In this document: in pieces, positions 1-8,600 of the stretch | How the letters are laid out: the number at the start of each line of letters is the position of its first letter | Position numbering within the stretch: the stretch's first letter is position 1 | From: an uncultured Bacteroidales bacterium | GTDB taxonomy: Bacteria > Bacteroidota > Bacteroidia > Bacteroidales > Paludibacteraceae | Reading direction: 5' to 3' | Assembly: GCA_946184195.1 (NCBI GenBank) | Contig: CAMHEP010000004.1 | Coordinates: forward strand, 1 to 25,652 | Length of the DNA stretch: 25,652 bases | Notes under the pieces: model-generated | What the model was told of the DNA's origin: nothing | Database searches by the model: none | Seen by the model: only the letters and a program-made list of their open reading frames with translations | Translations under genes and position numbers: made by a program

Positions 1-1019
1 GTCTTATTATATACCCTTATCACTCGTTCCTCATCCAGTCCTTCCATCGGCTGCGGCTGGGTGACGTCGATAACCTCCACGATGAGCATGGCACGCTCCA
101 TAGCCTGTCGGCTGCGCTCGATGCCCATGGCTTCGATAGTGTCTTTCGTCTCCCGTATGCCGGCGGTGTCGATGAGCCGGAAGAGTACGCCGTCGAGGAT
201 GAGGGTGTCTTCAATGGTGTCGCGCGTCGTGCCGTCTATATCGCTCACGATAGCGCGTTCTTCGCCTACCAGGGCGTTGAGCAAGGTACTCTTACCCGCA
301 TTCGTCGCTCCCACAATAGCTACGGTCACACCCTCACGGATGGCTTGTCCTGTCTTGAACGAGTCGGTCAGGCGCTTCAGTTTCTTCTCTATCTCGTCAG
401 CCAGACTCTTCAGTTCGCTTCGGTCGGCGAACTCCAGCTCCTCATGGTCGGCAAAGTCCAGCTCCAACTCCACGAGCGAGGTCAGGTGTAGCAGCCGCTC
501 TCTCAGTGATGCTAATTCGTCGCTCACACCGCCGCGCAGTTGCTTGAGGGCCATGTCGCGTCCTGCCTTAGTACGGGCGGCGATAAGGTCGGCTACTGCT
601 TCGGCCTCACTTAGGTCCATCTTCCCGTTGAGGAAAGCACGTTCGGTGAACTCGCCGGCGCGTGCCGTGCGGCAGCCTGCGTCCACCAAGGCTTGTAGTA
701 TCTCCTGTTGGATGAAGAGGCTTCCGTGGCAACTGATCTCCACCGTGTCCTCTCCCGTGAACGAGTGAGGAGCACGCAGCACTGCCACCATCACCTCGTC
801 GATAATCTTTCCTTCTTGTCCCTTTAAGTCTCGGTCACCTTTCACGTCTCGGTCACAGACCGCACCATAAACAACGGTCCCTCCCTTGCTCTCACTCAGT
901 CGTCTGCGTCCTCTGAACAACCCGTCCACGATAGCGATAGCCTCGCTACCGCTCACTCGTATCACGGCTATCCCGCCGATTCCGTAGGGGGTTGATATGG
1001 CACATATAGTATCGTTCAT
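1..1019 (-). CDS. mnmE: tRNA uridine-5-carboxymethylaminomethyl modification GTPase MnmE (C-terminus beyond window)
   Basis: MnmE works with MnmG to install the carboxymethylaminomethyl group on wobble uridine 34 of certain tRNAs; it is a cytosolic, K+-dependent GTPase. Reading from the ATG at 1019-1017 the frame is open to the window edge. The N-terminus begins MNDTICAISTPYG, followed by GGIAVIRVSG, the usual start of the tetrahydrofolate-binding domain. The helical domain follows, and then a G domain near residue 230 with G1 GATNAGKST, G2 GTTRDT and G3 DTAGIRETKD. The C-terminal CxGK motif lies outside the window. The ATG overlaps the prmA stop as ATGA, so translation is probably coupled to prmA. 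About 339 codons are present of a family norm near 455. Identification is secure; only the end is missing. Confidence 0.96.
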   Translation of the reverse strand, partial: MNDTICAISTPYGIGGIAVIRVSGSEAIAIVDGLFRGRRRLSESKGGTVVYGAVCDRDVKGDRDLKGQEGKIIDEVMVAVLRAPHSFTGEDTVEISCHGSLFIQQEILQALVDAGCRTARAGEFTERAFLNGKMDLSEAEAVADLIAARTKAGRDMALKQLRGGVSDELASLRERLLHLTSLVELELDFADHEELEFADRSELKSLADEIEKKLKRLTDSFKTGQAIREGVTVAIVGATNAGKSTLLNALVGEERAIVSDIDGTTRDTIEDTLILDGVLFRLIDTAGIRETKDTIEAMGIERSRQAMERAMLIVEVIDVTQPQPMEGLDEERVIRVYNK

Positions 1020-1837
1020 CTTGTCATGATTAGCATTCTCCATTCGCCGTTCTCTTGTCTCGCCACCGACTGCAAGCCTGTCTGTTCGGCGGCAGCGACG
1101 AGCTGAGCACAGTCGTCCTCGTAGAATCCGCTCAGCCACACCTCTCCGCCTTGACGGAGATAGCGGGCATAGAGAGGCATCTGTTCCATGAGTATATTAC
1201 GGTGTATGTTACTCAATATCAGGTCGTACTCTCCTTCCGGCGGCACCTTCCCGAGCCGGGCATCCACCGTCACATCGTTGCGCTCGGCATTCAGCCGCGT
1301 ACTCTCCACGCTCTTCTCATCTATGTCTACTGCCACCACTTGTGCCGCACCTAACCGTGCGGCCACAATCCCGAGTACTCCCGTTCCGCTGCCGTTATCC
1401 AGCACATGCCTGCCGTGCATCCATCTCGCCCCGCGGCGTATCATCTCACCGGTGAGCATACTCGTTGTCTCGTGATACCCCGCGCCGAATGCGCAATGCG
1501 GCACGATAACTACCGTCCCGTCGTGTACATCCGCCTCATCATCGTGCATCAGTGCACAATCCTCCTCCCCTCCTATCGCTATCTCCCATTCGCCGTGCTC
1601 GGCTTCCCATACGGCGTTCCAGTTCTCGTCCGGACACTCGCTCACGCCGACTATCTCCACACCCTCCGTCTCGCTTACCAGACGGTGTAGGGCTGACTCG
1701 TCCAGCTGCGACGTCGGCACGTAGGCTTTGTCCTCCTCAAACGAGTCAAAACCTATATCGGCGAGCCGTTGCAGAAAAAGCTCCTGCTGCCACTGCTCAC
1801 GGAATCTGTATCGGAATGTCGCAACGCTGTACTGCAT
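1016..1837 (-). CDS. prmA: Ribosomal protein L11 methyltransferase
   Basis: PrmA is a cytosolic SAM-dependent enzyme that trimethylates ribosomal protein L11. The 273-residue protein has the family hallmark AFGAGYHETTSML near residues 116-128, the SAM-binding motif I DNGSGTGVLG at 147-156, the acidic ribose-binding DID at 171-173 and the motif-IV-like LSNIHRNIL near 208-216. The N-terminal substrate-recognition part is short and divergent, as in other Bacteroidota. It sits 34 bp after the nitroreductase stop and overlaps mnmE by 4 bp (ATGA), so it looks like the middle gene of a three-gene transcript. Motif I has DNGSG where many relatives have DVGCG, a mild change. Alternative: another class I methyltransferase, but the HETT segment argues for PrmA. 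Confidence 0.93.
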   Translation of the reverse strand: MQYSVATFRYRFREQWQQELFLQRLADIGFDSFEEDKAYVPTSQLDESALHRLVSETEGVEIVGVSECPDENWNAVWEAEHGEWEIAIGGEEDCALMHDDEADVHDGTVVIVPHCAFGAGYHETTSMLTGEMIRRGARWMHGRHVLDNGSGTGVLGIVAARLGAAQVVAVDIDEKSVESTRLNAERNDVTVDARLGKVPPEGEYDLILSNIHRNILMEQMPLYARYLRQGGEVWLSGFYEDDCAQLVAAAEQTGLQSVARQENGEWRMLIMTR

Positions 1838-1871
1838 AGCCTGAAGGTGGTAACGGCAAGAATAAACGGTA

Positions 1872-2483
1872 TCACCAGCGGTTGTAGTGGATGAGCTCCT
1901 CGTGATATTTCTCTTTCACCGCAGGCTGCTCTGCCGGCACACCTACCGGCACGATGCACAGCGGCACGATATGTTCTGGCATGCCAAGCAGTTCCTGATA
2001 GTATTTCACACGTTCCGAGATGGGGTATATACCGCTCCATACTGCACCTAATCCCATGCCGTGGGCTGCCAGCAGCAGGTTCTCCGTAGCCGCCGACACG
2101 TCCTGTGCCCAGTATTCGCGTGCTTCACCCTCTAAAGCCTTGTCCATGTCGCCGCACAGTACGATAGCTACAGCTGCACCGTTGCCGCAACGGCTGGCAG
2201 GCACGTCCTCGCCAATCTTATCAAGCAGTTGCTGGTCGCTGATGACTAAGAAAGCCCACGGCTGTTTGTTCACCGCCGACGGAGCCGCCATGGCGGCACG
2301 CAGCAACTTCTCTACATCTGCTTGCAGAATCTTCTCGCCTGTGAAATGACGGACGCTCACACGTGTCTGGATGTTCTCCAGAATGATTTGCTCTTTCATG
2401 TTTTCTGTCTGTTTGTCTTGGTTTTTGCCCGTGCAACCCATCAGCATCAAGCCCATGGCTGCCATTAGCATAATCTTTTTCAT
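1872..2483 (-). CDS. Nitroreductase-family flavoprotein with lipoprotein signal peptide
   Basis: Members of this family bind FMN and use NAD(P)H to reduce nitro-aromatics, quinones or flavins; the substrate here is unknown. The 203-residue product has the family start TRVSVRHF (about residues 40-47), the FMN-contact segment NKQPWAF (72-78) and GLGAVWSG (144-151). The first 17 residues form a lipoprotein signal: KK, a hydrophobic stretch, then lipobox LMGC with the modifiable Cys at 17. A second in-frame Met at 29 (MKEQIILENI) would give an ordinary cytosolic nitroreductase. The Bacteroidota promoter at 2547-2578 gives a leader of roughly 55 nt to the upstream ATG, which supports the long form without excluding the short one. 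It is probably the first gene of the nitroreductase-prmA-mnmE transcript. Confidence 0.88.
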   Translation of the reverse strand: MKKIMLMAAMGLMLMGCTGKNQDKQTENMKEQIILENIQTRVSVRHFTGEKILQADVEKLLRAAMAAPSAVNKQPWAFLVISDQQLLDKIGEDVPASRCGNGAAVAIVLCGDMDKALEGEAREYWAQDVSAATENLLLAAHGMGLGAVWSGIYPISERVKYYQELLGMPEHIVPLCIVPVGVPAEQPAVKEKYHEELIHYNRW

Positions 2484-2546
2484 AAAGTGTGGATGATTTA
2501 GATGTTCTCTTATAAGTCAAATACCTGACACTGTTTTTTCAGCCCG

Positions 2547-2578
2547 CAAAATTACAAAAAAAAAACGACATGTGCAAA
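2547..2578 (-). promoter_or_regulatory. Bacteroidota promoter for the nitroreductase operon
   Basis: On the minus strand TTTG (2578-2575) is followed after 20 bp by TAATTTTG (2554-2547), matching the Bacteroidota primary-sigma consensus TTTG-N19..21-TAnnTTTG. The start point would lie near 2540. This is a sequence match only. Confidence 0.72.
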
Positions 2579-2649
2579 AAAACTTTCCAACTCCCCTCCC
2601 GCCTCCTTTTTTTTCGCTCTTTTTTCCAACCTGTTTTAACCCTTCTTTC

Positions 2650-2737
2650 CCAAAGGTCACCCAAAGGTCACCCAAAGGTCACCCAAAGGTCACACATAAG
2701 TCGCCCATAGGTCTGCCAAAGGTTACCCATAGGTCAT
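2650..2737. repeat. 11-bp tandem repeat, eight copies
   Basis: Eight head-to-tail units of consensus ccaaaggtcac run without gaps. Units 1-4 (2650-2693) are identical. Units 5-8 (acataagtcgc, ccataggtctg, ccaaaggttac, ccataggtcat) are diverged. The tract lies between the terminator of the barrel gene and the nitroreductase promoter. It is flanked on the low-coordinate side by pyrimidine-rich sequence with T runs. No open reading frame or promoter match explains it. One identical and one diverged half suggests recent slippage expansion at one end. Confidence 0.9.
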
Positions 2738-2767
2738 AAATACTTTCTGAGAGCTTTCACTACCTAC

Positions 2768-2803
2768 AAAAAAAGCGGCTCCGTAGCCGAAGCCACAGAG
2801 CCG
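2768..2803 (-). terminator. Strong intrinsic terminator with UUCG loop
   Basis: On the minus strand cggctctgtggc (2803-2792) pairs with gctacggagccg (2787-2776) as a 12-bp stem with two G-U pairs. The loop is ttcg closed by C-G, the very stable UUCG tetraloop, and a run of seven T follows at 2774-2768. It ends transcription from the outer-membrane protein gene at 2851-3630. Confidence 0.88.
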
Positions 2804-2810
2804 TTGTTTG

Positions 2811-2826
2811 GCATCCCGAAGGATGC
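2811..2826 (-). other. Second UUCG hairpin upstream of the terminator
   Basis: On the minus strand gcatcc (2826-2821) and ggatgc (2816-2811) form a 6-bp stem with loop ttcg. No T run follows, so it is not a terminator by itself. It lies between the barrel gene stop and the terminator hairpin and could protect the mRNA 3' end; that role is inferred. Confidence 0.6.
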
Positions 2827-2850
2827 GTGTCTTATATTGCCCAAATGGGA

Positions 2851-3630
2851 TTAGAAACGATAACGTACGCTTGCTGCCAACGTCCAATCGAAGAAACTGG
2901 TAGTAGAGCTTGTTTTCACCTTTACCTCACCTAAAGCTGTAGTAGCTTTATCCGAGGTACTAAACGCGCCTAAACCGTAGCCGGGACGGAAATCAAAACC
3001 AAGGACGATAGGAGCATTGCTTAAACTCAGTTCTAAGCCTGCAACAGCATTGAAACCAAACTTGAATTGAGAGGGGACGTACTCTTCGGTACCTTCTTTA
3101 GCACCGGTGATGCTGTTATAGTGATCTATTCGTTGGCTCATAGCCCACCAGAAGTTATGTGCTGCGCCTTTGTCATCCCAATAGTAATTTCCACTGGCAC
3201 CTGCCTTCATCATACCAAGGCTGATACCACCACCGGCATACCAACTTAGTTTACCGAAGCCAAACTCTTTGATAGCCATCTGATAAACAATGTTCGGATT
3301 CAGCTCGAAGGTGAAGTAGTCGTAGCTGGGAGGATTAACAGCACCGGATACGGGGTAAGATGTTGTAGCGCTAACGGGGAATCCGGCTTGACTGGTCCCG
3401 TCAATCGTTTGATCAACCTTTGTGGTTTGGGTAAAGTTTTTACCAAAATTACCTAATTTTACACCGAGGTCTGCCTGCAAAGCCAAACCGTCTACGCCAA
3501 AGATAAAGCCTTTATACGATACGCCGTACATGTTACCGACAACAGCACCGACGCTGTGTTTGTAGTCCTGTGCATTTGCCATTGCAGCCATACCTAGTAC
3601 AACTGCTAATGAGAGAAGAATTTTCTTCAT
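2851..3630 (-). CDS. Predicted outer-membrane beta-barrel protein (259 aa)
   Basis: The function is unknown. The product starts with a clear Sec signal peptide, MKKILLSLAVVLGMAAMANA, with likely cleavage before QDYKH. The remainder shows alternating hydrophobic and polar residues and many Gly and aromatic residues, and it ends in VRYRF with a terminal Phe, the usual signature of a barrel recognised by the BAM machinery. Glycine-rich strands such as WYAGGGISLGM and FNAVAGLELSL fit an OmpW/OmpA-like small porin fold, but I do not recognise a named family. The gene has its own promoter, a leader of about 75-80 nt and a strong terminator, so it is monocistronic. It is transcribed divergently from folC, with closely packed promoters. 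Confidence 0.85.
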   Translation of the reverse strand: MKKILLSLAVVLGMAAMANAQDYKHSVGAVVGNMYGVSYKGFIFGVDGLALQADLGVKLGNFGKNFTQTTKVDQTIDGTSQAGFPVSATTSYPVSGAVNPPSYDYFTFELNPNIVYQMAIKEFGFGKLSWYAGGGISLGMMKAGASGNYYWDDKGAAHNFWWAMSQRIDHYNSITGAKEGTEEYVPSQFKFGFNAVAGLELSLSNAPIVLGFDFRPGYGLGAFSTSDKATTALGEVKVKTSSTTSFFDWTLAASVRYRF

Positions 3631-3714
3631 AATTTAAATGTTTTAATGGTTTTAGTGAATAGTTTGTTATTTGAGTGTTGTATTTCAACAATCTACATTT
3701 CTTAAAAATCGCCA

Positions 3715-3746
3715 CAAAGATACACTTAATTTATAATATATGCAAA
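3715..3746 (-). promoter_or_regulatory. Bacteroidota promoter for the barrel gene at 2851-3630
   Basis: The minus strand reads TTTG (3746-3743), a 20-bp spacer, then TATCTTTG (3722-3715), a full match to TTTG/TAnnTTTG. The predicted transcript has an A/T-rich leader of about 75-80 nt before the ATG at 3630. Confidence 0.78.
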
Positions 3747-3751
3747 TATTT

Positions 3752-3783
3752 TTTGTTATTTTCACTAAAAAACACTACTTTTG
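3752..3783 (+). promoter_or_regulatory. Bacteroidota promoter for folC
   Basis: TTTG (3752-3755), a 20-bp spacer and TACTTTTG (3776-3783) match the consensus. The -33 box is only 5 bp from the -33 box of the divergent barrel-gene promoter. The position also rules out the longer reading frame starting at 3740 and supports the folC ATG at 3809. Confidence 0.78.
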
Positions 3784-3808
3784 TACCTCCAAACGACATA
3801 AATCAAGC

Positions 3809-5083
3809 ATGACATACACCGAATCGGTTGATTTTCTTTATTCTCTGCCTACCTTCCACTTGGTCGGCAAGGAGGCGTACAAGCCTGGTTTGCAGACGAT
3901 GCACGCCCTGATGGATGCCCTCGGGCAGCCCCACCTGCGTTTCCCGGCCATCCACGTGGCAGGAACCAACGGCAAAGGCTCCACTTCCCACCTTCTCGCT
4001 GCCTGTCTGCAGGCTGCCGGGCTACGCGTCGGACTATATACCTCGCCACACCTCGTCGACTTCAGCGAGCGCATCCGAATCAACGGCAAGCCGATACCCC
4101 GGTCCGCTGTCATCCGTTTCGTGGAACAGGTAGAGCCGCTGATACATCAGGGTGACATCGTTCCCTCTTTTTTCGAAGCCGCTACGGCGATGGCTTTCAC
4201 CTATTTCGCAGAAGCTCAAGTCGATATCGCCGTCATCGAGGTTGGCTTGGGCGGGCGGCTCGACGCTACCAATATCCTCACACCTATCCTCTCTGTCATC
4301 ACGAATATCGGGCTTGACCATACGGACCTGTTGGGCGATACTTTACCCAAGATAGCCTTTGAGAAAGCCGGCATCATCAAGCCGCATGTACCTTGTGTCA
4401 TCGGTGAGACCGACCCCGAGACCATGCCGGTCTTCCTCGCTCGGGCTGAGCAGTGCCACATCCTCGGCGACGGACTCGAGACAACCGACTGCCGCATCTT
4501 CTTTGCAGACCAACACCGTTTCTTGGCTCGTCAGCGCGAACGGGTCGCACCCGAATGTGAGCTCCACGGATATTACCAGGAGCACAATCTCCAAACAGCC
4601 TATGTCGCCCTCAAGGTATTGAACAGTATAAATGATAAATTTAAAACCACACCTTCGGCAATAGCCGATGGCTTTGCCCATGTCTGCTCCCTCACCGGTC
4701 TGCGTGGCCGCTGGGAGACACTGTCGCAAAAACCACTTACCATTTGTGACACCGGCCACAATAGCCACGGCATCCGCTATGTCGTCCGTCAGCTCTCGGA
4801 CTTGCTCACTCACAAACCCGATGCACAACTCTACTATGTCTGGGGCATGGTGCAGGACAAGGACTACGACGTCGTCTCCCGGATGCTCGACGATTTCTCT
4901 GCCGCCTTCCCTAACCATGTACATTTCCTCTTCTGTCAAGCGCACACCAAACGTGCCATACCGGCTCCATTATCCGTCGAAGAGGCTGTCCGACAGGCAC
5001 AAAAAGAAGCCACCGACAAAGATATCATCTTCATCGGTGGCAGCAATTACGTGGTGGGCGAAGCCCTCACGCTTTTTAATTAA
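3809..5083 (+). CDS. folC: Bifunctional folylpolyglutamate / dihydrofolate synthase
   Basis: FolC adds glutamate to dihydropteroate and then to reduced folates in the cytosol, using ATP; it is a Mur-ligase-fold enzyme. The 424-residue protein has the P-loop GTNGKGST (52-59), LYTSPHLVDFSERIRING (77-94), EVGLGGRLDATN (144-155), the ITNIGLDHTDLLGDT segment (about 164-178) with the metal-binding His, and the C-terminal-domain DTGHNSHG near residue 315, where many relatives have D-x-AHNP. I chose the ATG at 3809 because the upstream in-frame start at 3740 lies before the promoter's -33 box. The gene converges on a small barrel gene, leaving only 7 bp between the two stop codons. Confidence 0.95.
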   Translation: MTYTESVDFLYSLPTFHLVGKEAYKPGLQTMHALMDALGQPHLRFPAIHVAGTNGKGSTSHLLAACLQAAGLRVGLYTSPHLVDFSERIRINGKPIPRSAVIRFVEQVEPLIHQGDIVPSFFEAATAMAFTYFAEAQVDIAVIEVGLGGRLDATNILTPILSVITNIGLDHTDLLGDTLPKIAFEKAGIIKPHVPCVIGETDPETMPVFLARAEQCHILGDGLETTDCRIFFADQHRFLARQRERVAPECELHGYYQEHNLQTAYVALKVLNSINDKFKTTPSAIADGFAHVCSLTGLRGRWETLSQKPLTICDTGHNSHGIRYVVRQLSDLLTHKPDAQLYYVWGMVQDKDYDVVSRMLDDFSAAFPNHVHFLFCQAHTKRAIPAPLSVEEAVRQAQKEATDKDIIFIGGSNYVVGEALTLFN

Positions 5084-5090
5084 CAGCGAT

Positions 5091-5570
5091 TTAGTGGAAG
5101 AGGTAGCGAACGCCGATACCGATAGCGCCGGCGTATGCATCCCATGCGAAGGCAGCGCTGCTGCTATTGAAAGCGACACCTAACATCGGGCGGAAATCTA
5201 CCGATAGTTGCAGCGGGAACCAGAAGTCGTACTCAATACCGATACGACCGACAGCACCAATATATGCGGCATCAAAACCGAAATTGGTACCCAGTCCGCC
5301 TCCGACACCGGCATACCAGTGCCATTCACCTTTATTGTCCCAAGGCACAGTCACGTTTCCCGGATCAATCCAATCGTAGGTACACATGGCCTCCAGTCCG
5401 CTGAACCCCGGTACTCCGGCTTCCAACTGAACCATGTTACTCTCGCCAAGGGCGTGTTGATAACTAAACTCTACTCCGTAACCGATACGTCCGCCAATGG
5501 CACGCGGTTGCGCTACTGCAAAACTGATACTCGCTACTGCCAGCAAGGCAGCAAATAGTACTCTTTTCAT
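5091..5570 (-). CDS. Small outer-membrane beta-barrel protein (159 aa)
   Basis: No named family is recognised. A signal peptide, MKRVLFAALLAVASISFAVA, precedes a likely cleavage site before QPRAIGG. The mature part of about 139 residues alternates short amphipathic strands rich in Gly, Tyr and Phe, for example WHWYAGVGGGLG and LQLSVDFRPMLG, and ends GIGVRYLFH. Its size and pattern fit an eight-stranded barrel. It ends in His, with the aromatic residue one position earlier. It lies 59 bp downstream of the dnaE stop on the same strand. I found no TAnnTTTG promoter in that gap, so it may be read through from dnaE or use a promoter I cannot recognise. The start region is A-rich, as usual for this phylum. 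Confidence 0.82.
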   Translation of the reverse strand: MKRVLFAALLAVASISFAVAQPRAIGGRIGYGVEFSYQHALGESNMVQLEAGVPGFSGLEAMCTYDWIDPGNVTVPWDNKGEWHWYAGVGGGLGTNFGFDAAYIGAVGRIGIEYDFWFPLQLSVDFRPMLGVAFNSSSAAFAWDAYAGAIGIGVRYLFH

Positions 5571-5629
5571 TTGTTTTATTTGTTTTTATTTTTTGTTGTT
5601 AATGGAACTATTTATATATAGTTGTTTAT

Positions 5630-8600
5630 TTATAGAACGAGTTGTAATAGTCCTTCATCTTCGCATTGGCTGAGCCAATGGTTGAAGTCTTTCCCTACAT
5701 GCACGGTTCGGTTCTGCGAGGTGAGGGGCACACGTTGCCTGTTCTTCTCGTCTACGAGTTGCACATGTAGTCTCACATGTCCGGGGTTCTCCTCCAGCTG
5801 CTCACTCAGCGAATCGGCAAGTCCGTGACTCACATTTTCCATCGGTATACGCAGGGTGATATGGTCTAAATGCTTGTCTTGAGCATCCTTGAGCAGTTCT
5901 ACCTGCTGGACAACGAACTCATACTCCGCCTCTGCTGTCGGCTTCGGCTTGAACCATTGACGTCCCGCTCCGCGTTGTTGGATAACACCGGTGATATAGA
6001 CATAGACGTTCGGTTGCAGCAGGGGCGAACAGGTCACAAAAGTCTGCCCGAATAGGGTGAGCCTGTAGCTGCCGTTATAGTCCTCGATGATGTACCGTCC
6101 GTAGGGATTGCCTTTCTGCGAGATGAGTTGCTCTGCCGAGGTGACAATACCGCCGAAATGGATGGGCTGATTCTCGTGCGCCGCTATCCACTCGTTCGGA
6201 TCGATAGCTTCGCTCGTTTCCTCTGCACCTTCCTCTGCTTCCGGGGCAGCGGTTCGGCTATCCGGCGTGCGCCAGCCCTCAAAACGTTGCAACTCCGTGG
6301 TGGTCATGTCGCATAGACGCTTCACCTCGAAGGCATATTCATCCAGCGGGTGGGCACTGAGGAAGATACCGATTAGGTTCTTCTCTATGTTAAGTCGCTC
6401 GATGGGGTTCATGCGCTCCGCCTTGGGTAGTTCAGGCTTGGTGATTTCTACCGTTGCACCTAAGTCGCCGAACAGACTGTTCTGCTGCTGAGCTTTATCC
6501 TGTTGGTAAAGGTTACCGTATCGGATAATCGTATCGAGGACATTCTCTCCCTTGCTGTTGGTGGCAACGAGTTGCTCGCGGTAGATGTCCTCAAAACAGT
6601 CGAAGGCACCGCTCAACGCAAGGTTCTCCACCGTCTTCTTGTTGCAACTCTGCAGGTTGACACGCTCCACAAAATCAAAGATATCCTTGTATTTGCCGTT
6701 CTTCTCGCGCTCCTGAATGATAGCATCCACAGCGCCGCCTCCTACACCCTTGATACCGCCTAAACCGAAACGGATATCACCCTTGCTGTTGACGGTGAAG
6801 TTCAGTTCTGACTCGTTCACGTCCGGCTCCAGTACACTGATTTTCATTGCCTTGCATTCGTCCATGAACTTGGTCACCTCCTTGATGTCGTCCTTGCTCA
6901 CGGTGAGGTTGGCTGCCATGAACTCAGCGGGATAGTGCGCCTTGAGGTAGGCGGTCTGGTAGGCTACCCAACTATAGCATGCCGCGTGACTCTTATTGAA
7001 CGCGTAGCTGGCAAATGCTTCCCAGTCGGTCCATATTTTCTCCAGTATCTTCTCGTCGTGACCGTTCTGTTTGCCGCCTGCCATGAACTTACCCTTCAGC
7101 TCCTGCAGAATAGCCATCTGTTTCTTACCCATCGCCTTACGGAGTTTGTCACTCTCGCCTCGGGTGAAGTTAGCCAACAATCGGCTCAGCAGCATGACCT
7201 GCTCCTGATAGACCGTCACACCGTACGTGTCCTTCAGGTAACGCTCCATCACGGGGATATCATAGGTCACAGGCTCCAAACCCTGCTTGCGCTTGATGAA
7301 ACTGGGGATATACTGCATCGGTCCCGGACGATAGAGAGCGTTCATCGCAATGAGGTCGCCCATCACTGTCGGACGCAACTCCTTCATGTATTTCTGCATT
7401 CCCGCAGACTCAAACTGGAAGACCGCTATCGTGCGTCCTTCCTGGAAGAGACGATACGTCTCAGGGTCGTCAATGGAGATATGGTCGATATCTACATCCT
7501 CGCCGCGGGCTTTCTTGATGTTCTTAAGGCATTCCTTGATGATAGTGAGCGTCTTCAGTCCCAAGAAATCCATCTTAATGAGTCCCACGCTCTCCACTAC
7601 GTGCCCGTCGTATTCCGTGACGAGTACACGTTTACCCAAGTCCTTATCCTCGACACTGCTAAGGGGCGCGAATTTAGTGAGGTCGTCTGCACCGATGATG
7701 ACGCCGCATGCATGGATGCCTACTTGTCGTATCGTGCCTTCCAACTGGGAGGCATAGTTGAGCATAGAACGTATCTCCGGTTCGCCGCCTGCGTACAATT
7801 GCTTGAGCTCAGGCACATACTTATAGCAGTTCTTCAGAGTGACCTTTGGCTTCTTGCCCTTCTCATCCTTGATATTATCGGGAAAACCGCGTACAGGGTC
7901 CGGAATGAAACCTTTTATCTCGTTGGCTCTACCCAGCGGAACGCGTTGTACACGGCTCACATCGGCAATAGCCGACTTGGCAGCCATCGCTCCGTAGGTG
8001 ATGATGTGGGCTACGTGCGTCTCGCCGTATTTCTGACTAACCCAGTCTAATACCTTACCTCGTCCTTCGTCATCGAAGTCGGTGTCTATATCGGGCAAAC
8101 TGATACGGTCGGGATTGAGGAAACGCTCGAACAGCAAGTCGTATTGCAACGGGTCAAGGTCGGTGATGTGTAGGCAGTATGCCACCACACTTCCTGCCGC
8201 ACTACCACGACCGGGACCGACACTGACACCCAACTCTTCGCGGGCAGCGCGGATAAAGTCCATCACGATAAGGAAGTAACCGGGGAAACCCATCGTCTTC
8301 ATCACGTGTAGCTCAAAGAGAATACGCTCCTTCAGCACCTCGTCGTTCTGACAACGCTCCTCGCCATACCGTTTGAGTGCACCCTGACGGGTCAGGTACT
8401 CCAGATAATCGGCTTCCAGTTTGATTCGGTAGAGCCGGTCAATGCCTCCTAATTTCTTTACTTTCTTCTTCGCCTCCTCTTCGCTCAGCACTACCTCACC
8501 ATGTTCGTTGCGGGTGAACTCATCAAAGAGTTGTTGCTCGGTGAATTTCTCACGATACTGCTGTTCGGTGCCGAAATCCTCCGGGATGGGGAACTTAGGC

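Noticed and set aside
61..768. 235-codon plus-strand frame at the left end
   Set aside because: It is antisense to mnmE, whose G1, G2 and G3 motifs are all readable on the minus strand. The product is a low-complexity Ser/Arg-rich shadow.
2650..2737. Possible CRISPR array
   Set aside because: The units are 11 bp and adjoin each other with no spacers; no cas gene is present.
3740..3808. Upstream N-terminal extension of FolC
   Set aside because: The ATG at 3740 lies before the -33 box of the folC promoter, so it cannot be in that mRNA; MTYTESVDFLYSLP is the usual family start.
6935..8050. 371-codon open frame on the plus strand inside dnaE
   Set aside because: It is exactly antisense to the conserved polymerase core; its product has no recognisable motif and it has no promoter. 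The frame is open because of the codon use of dnaE.
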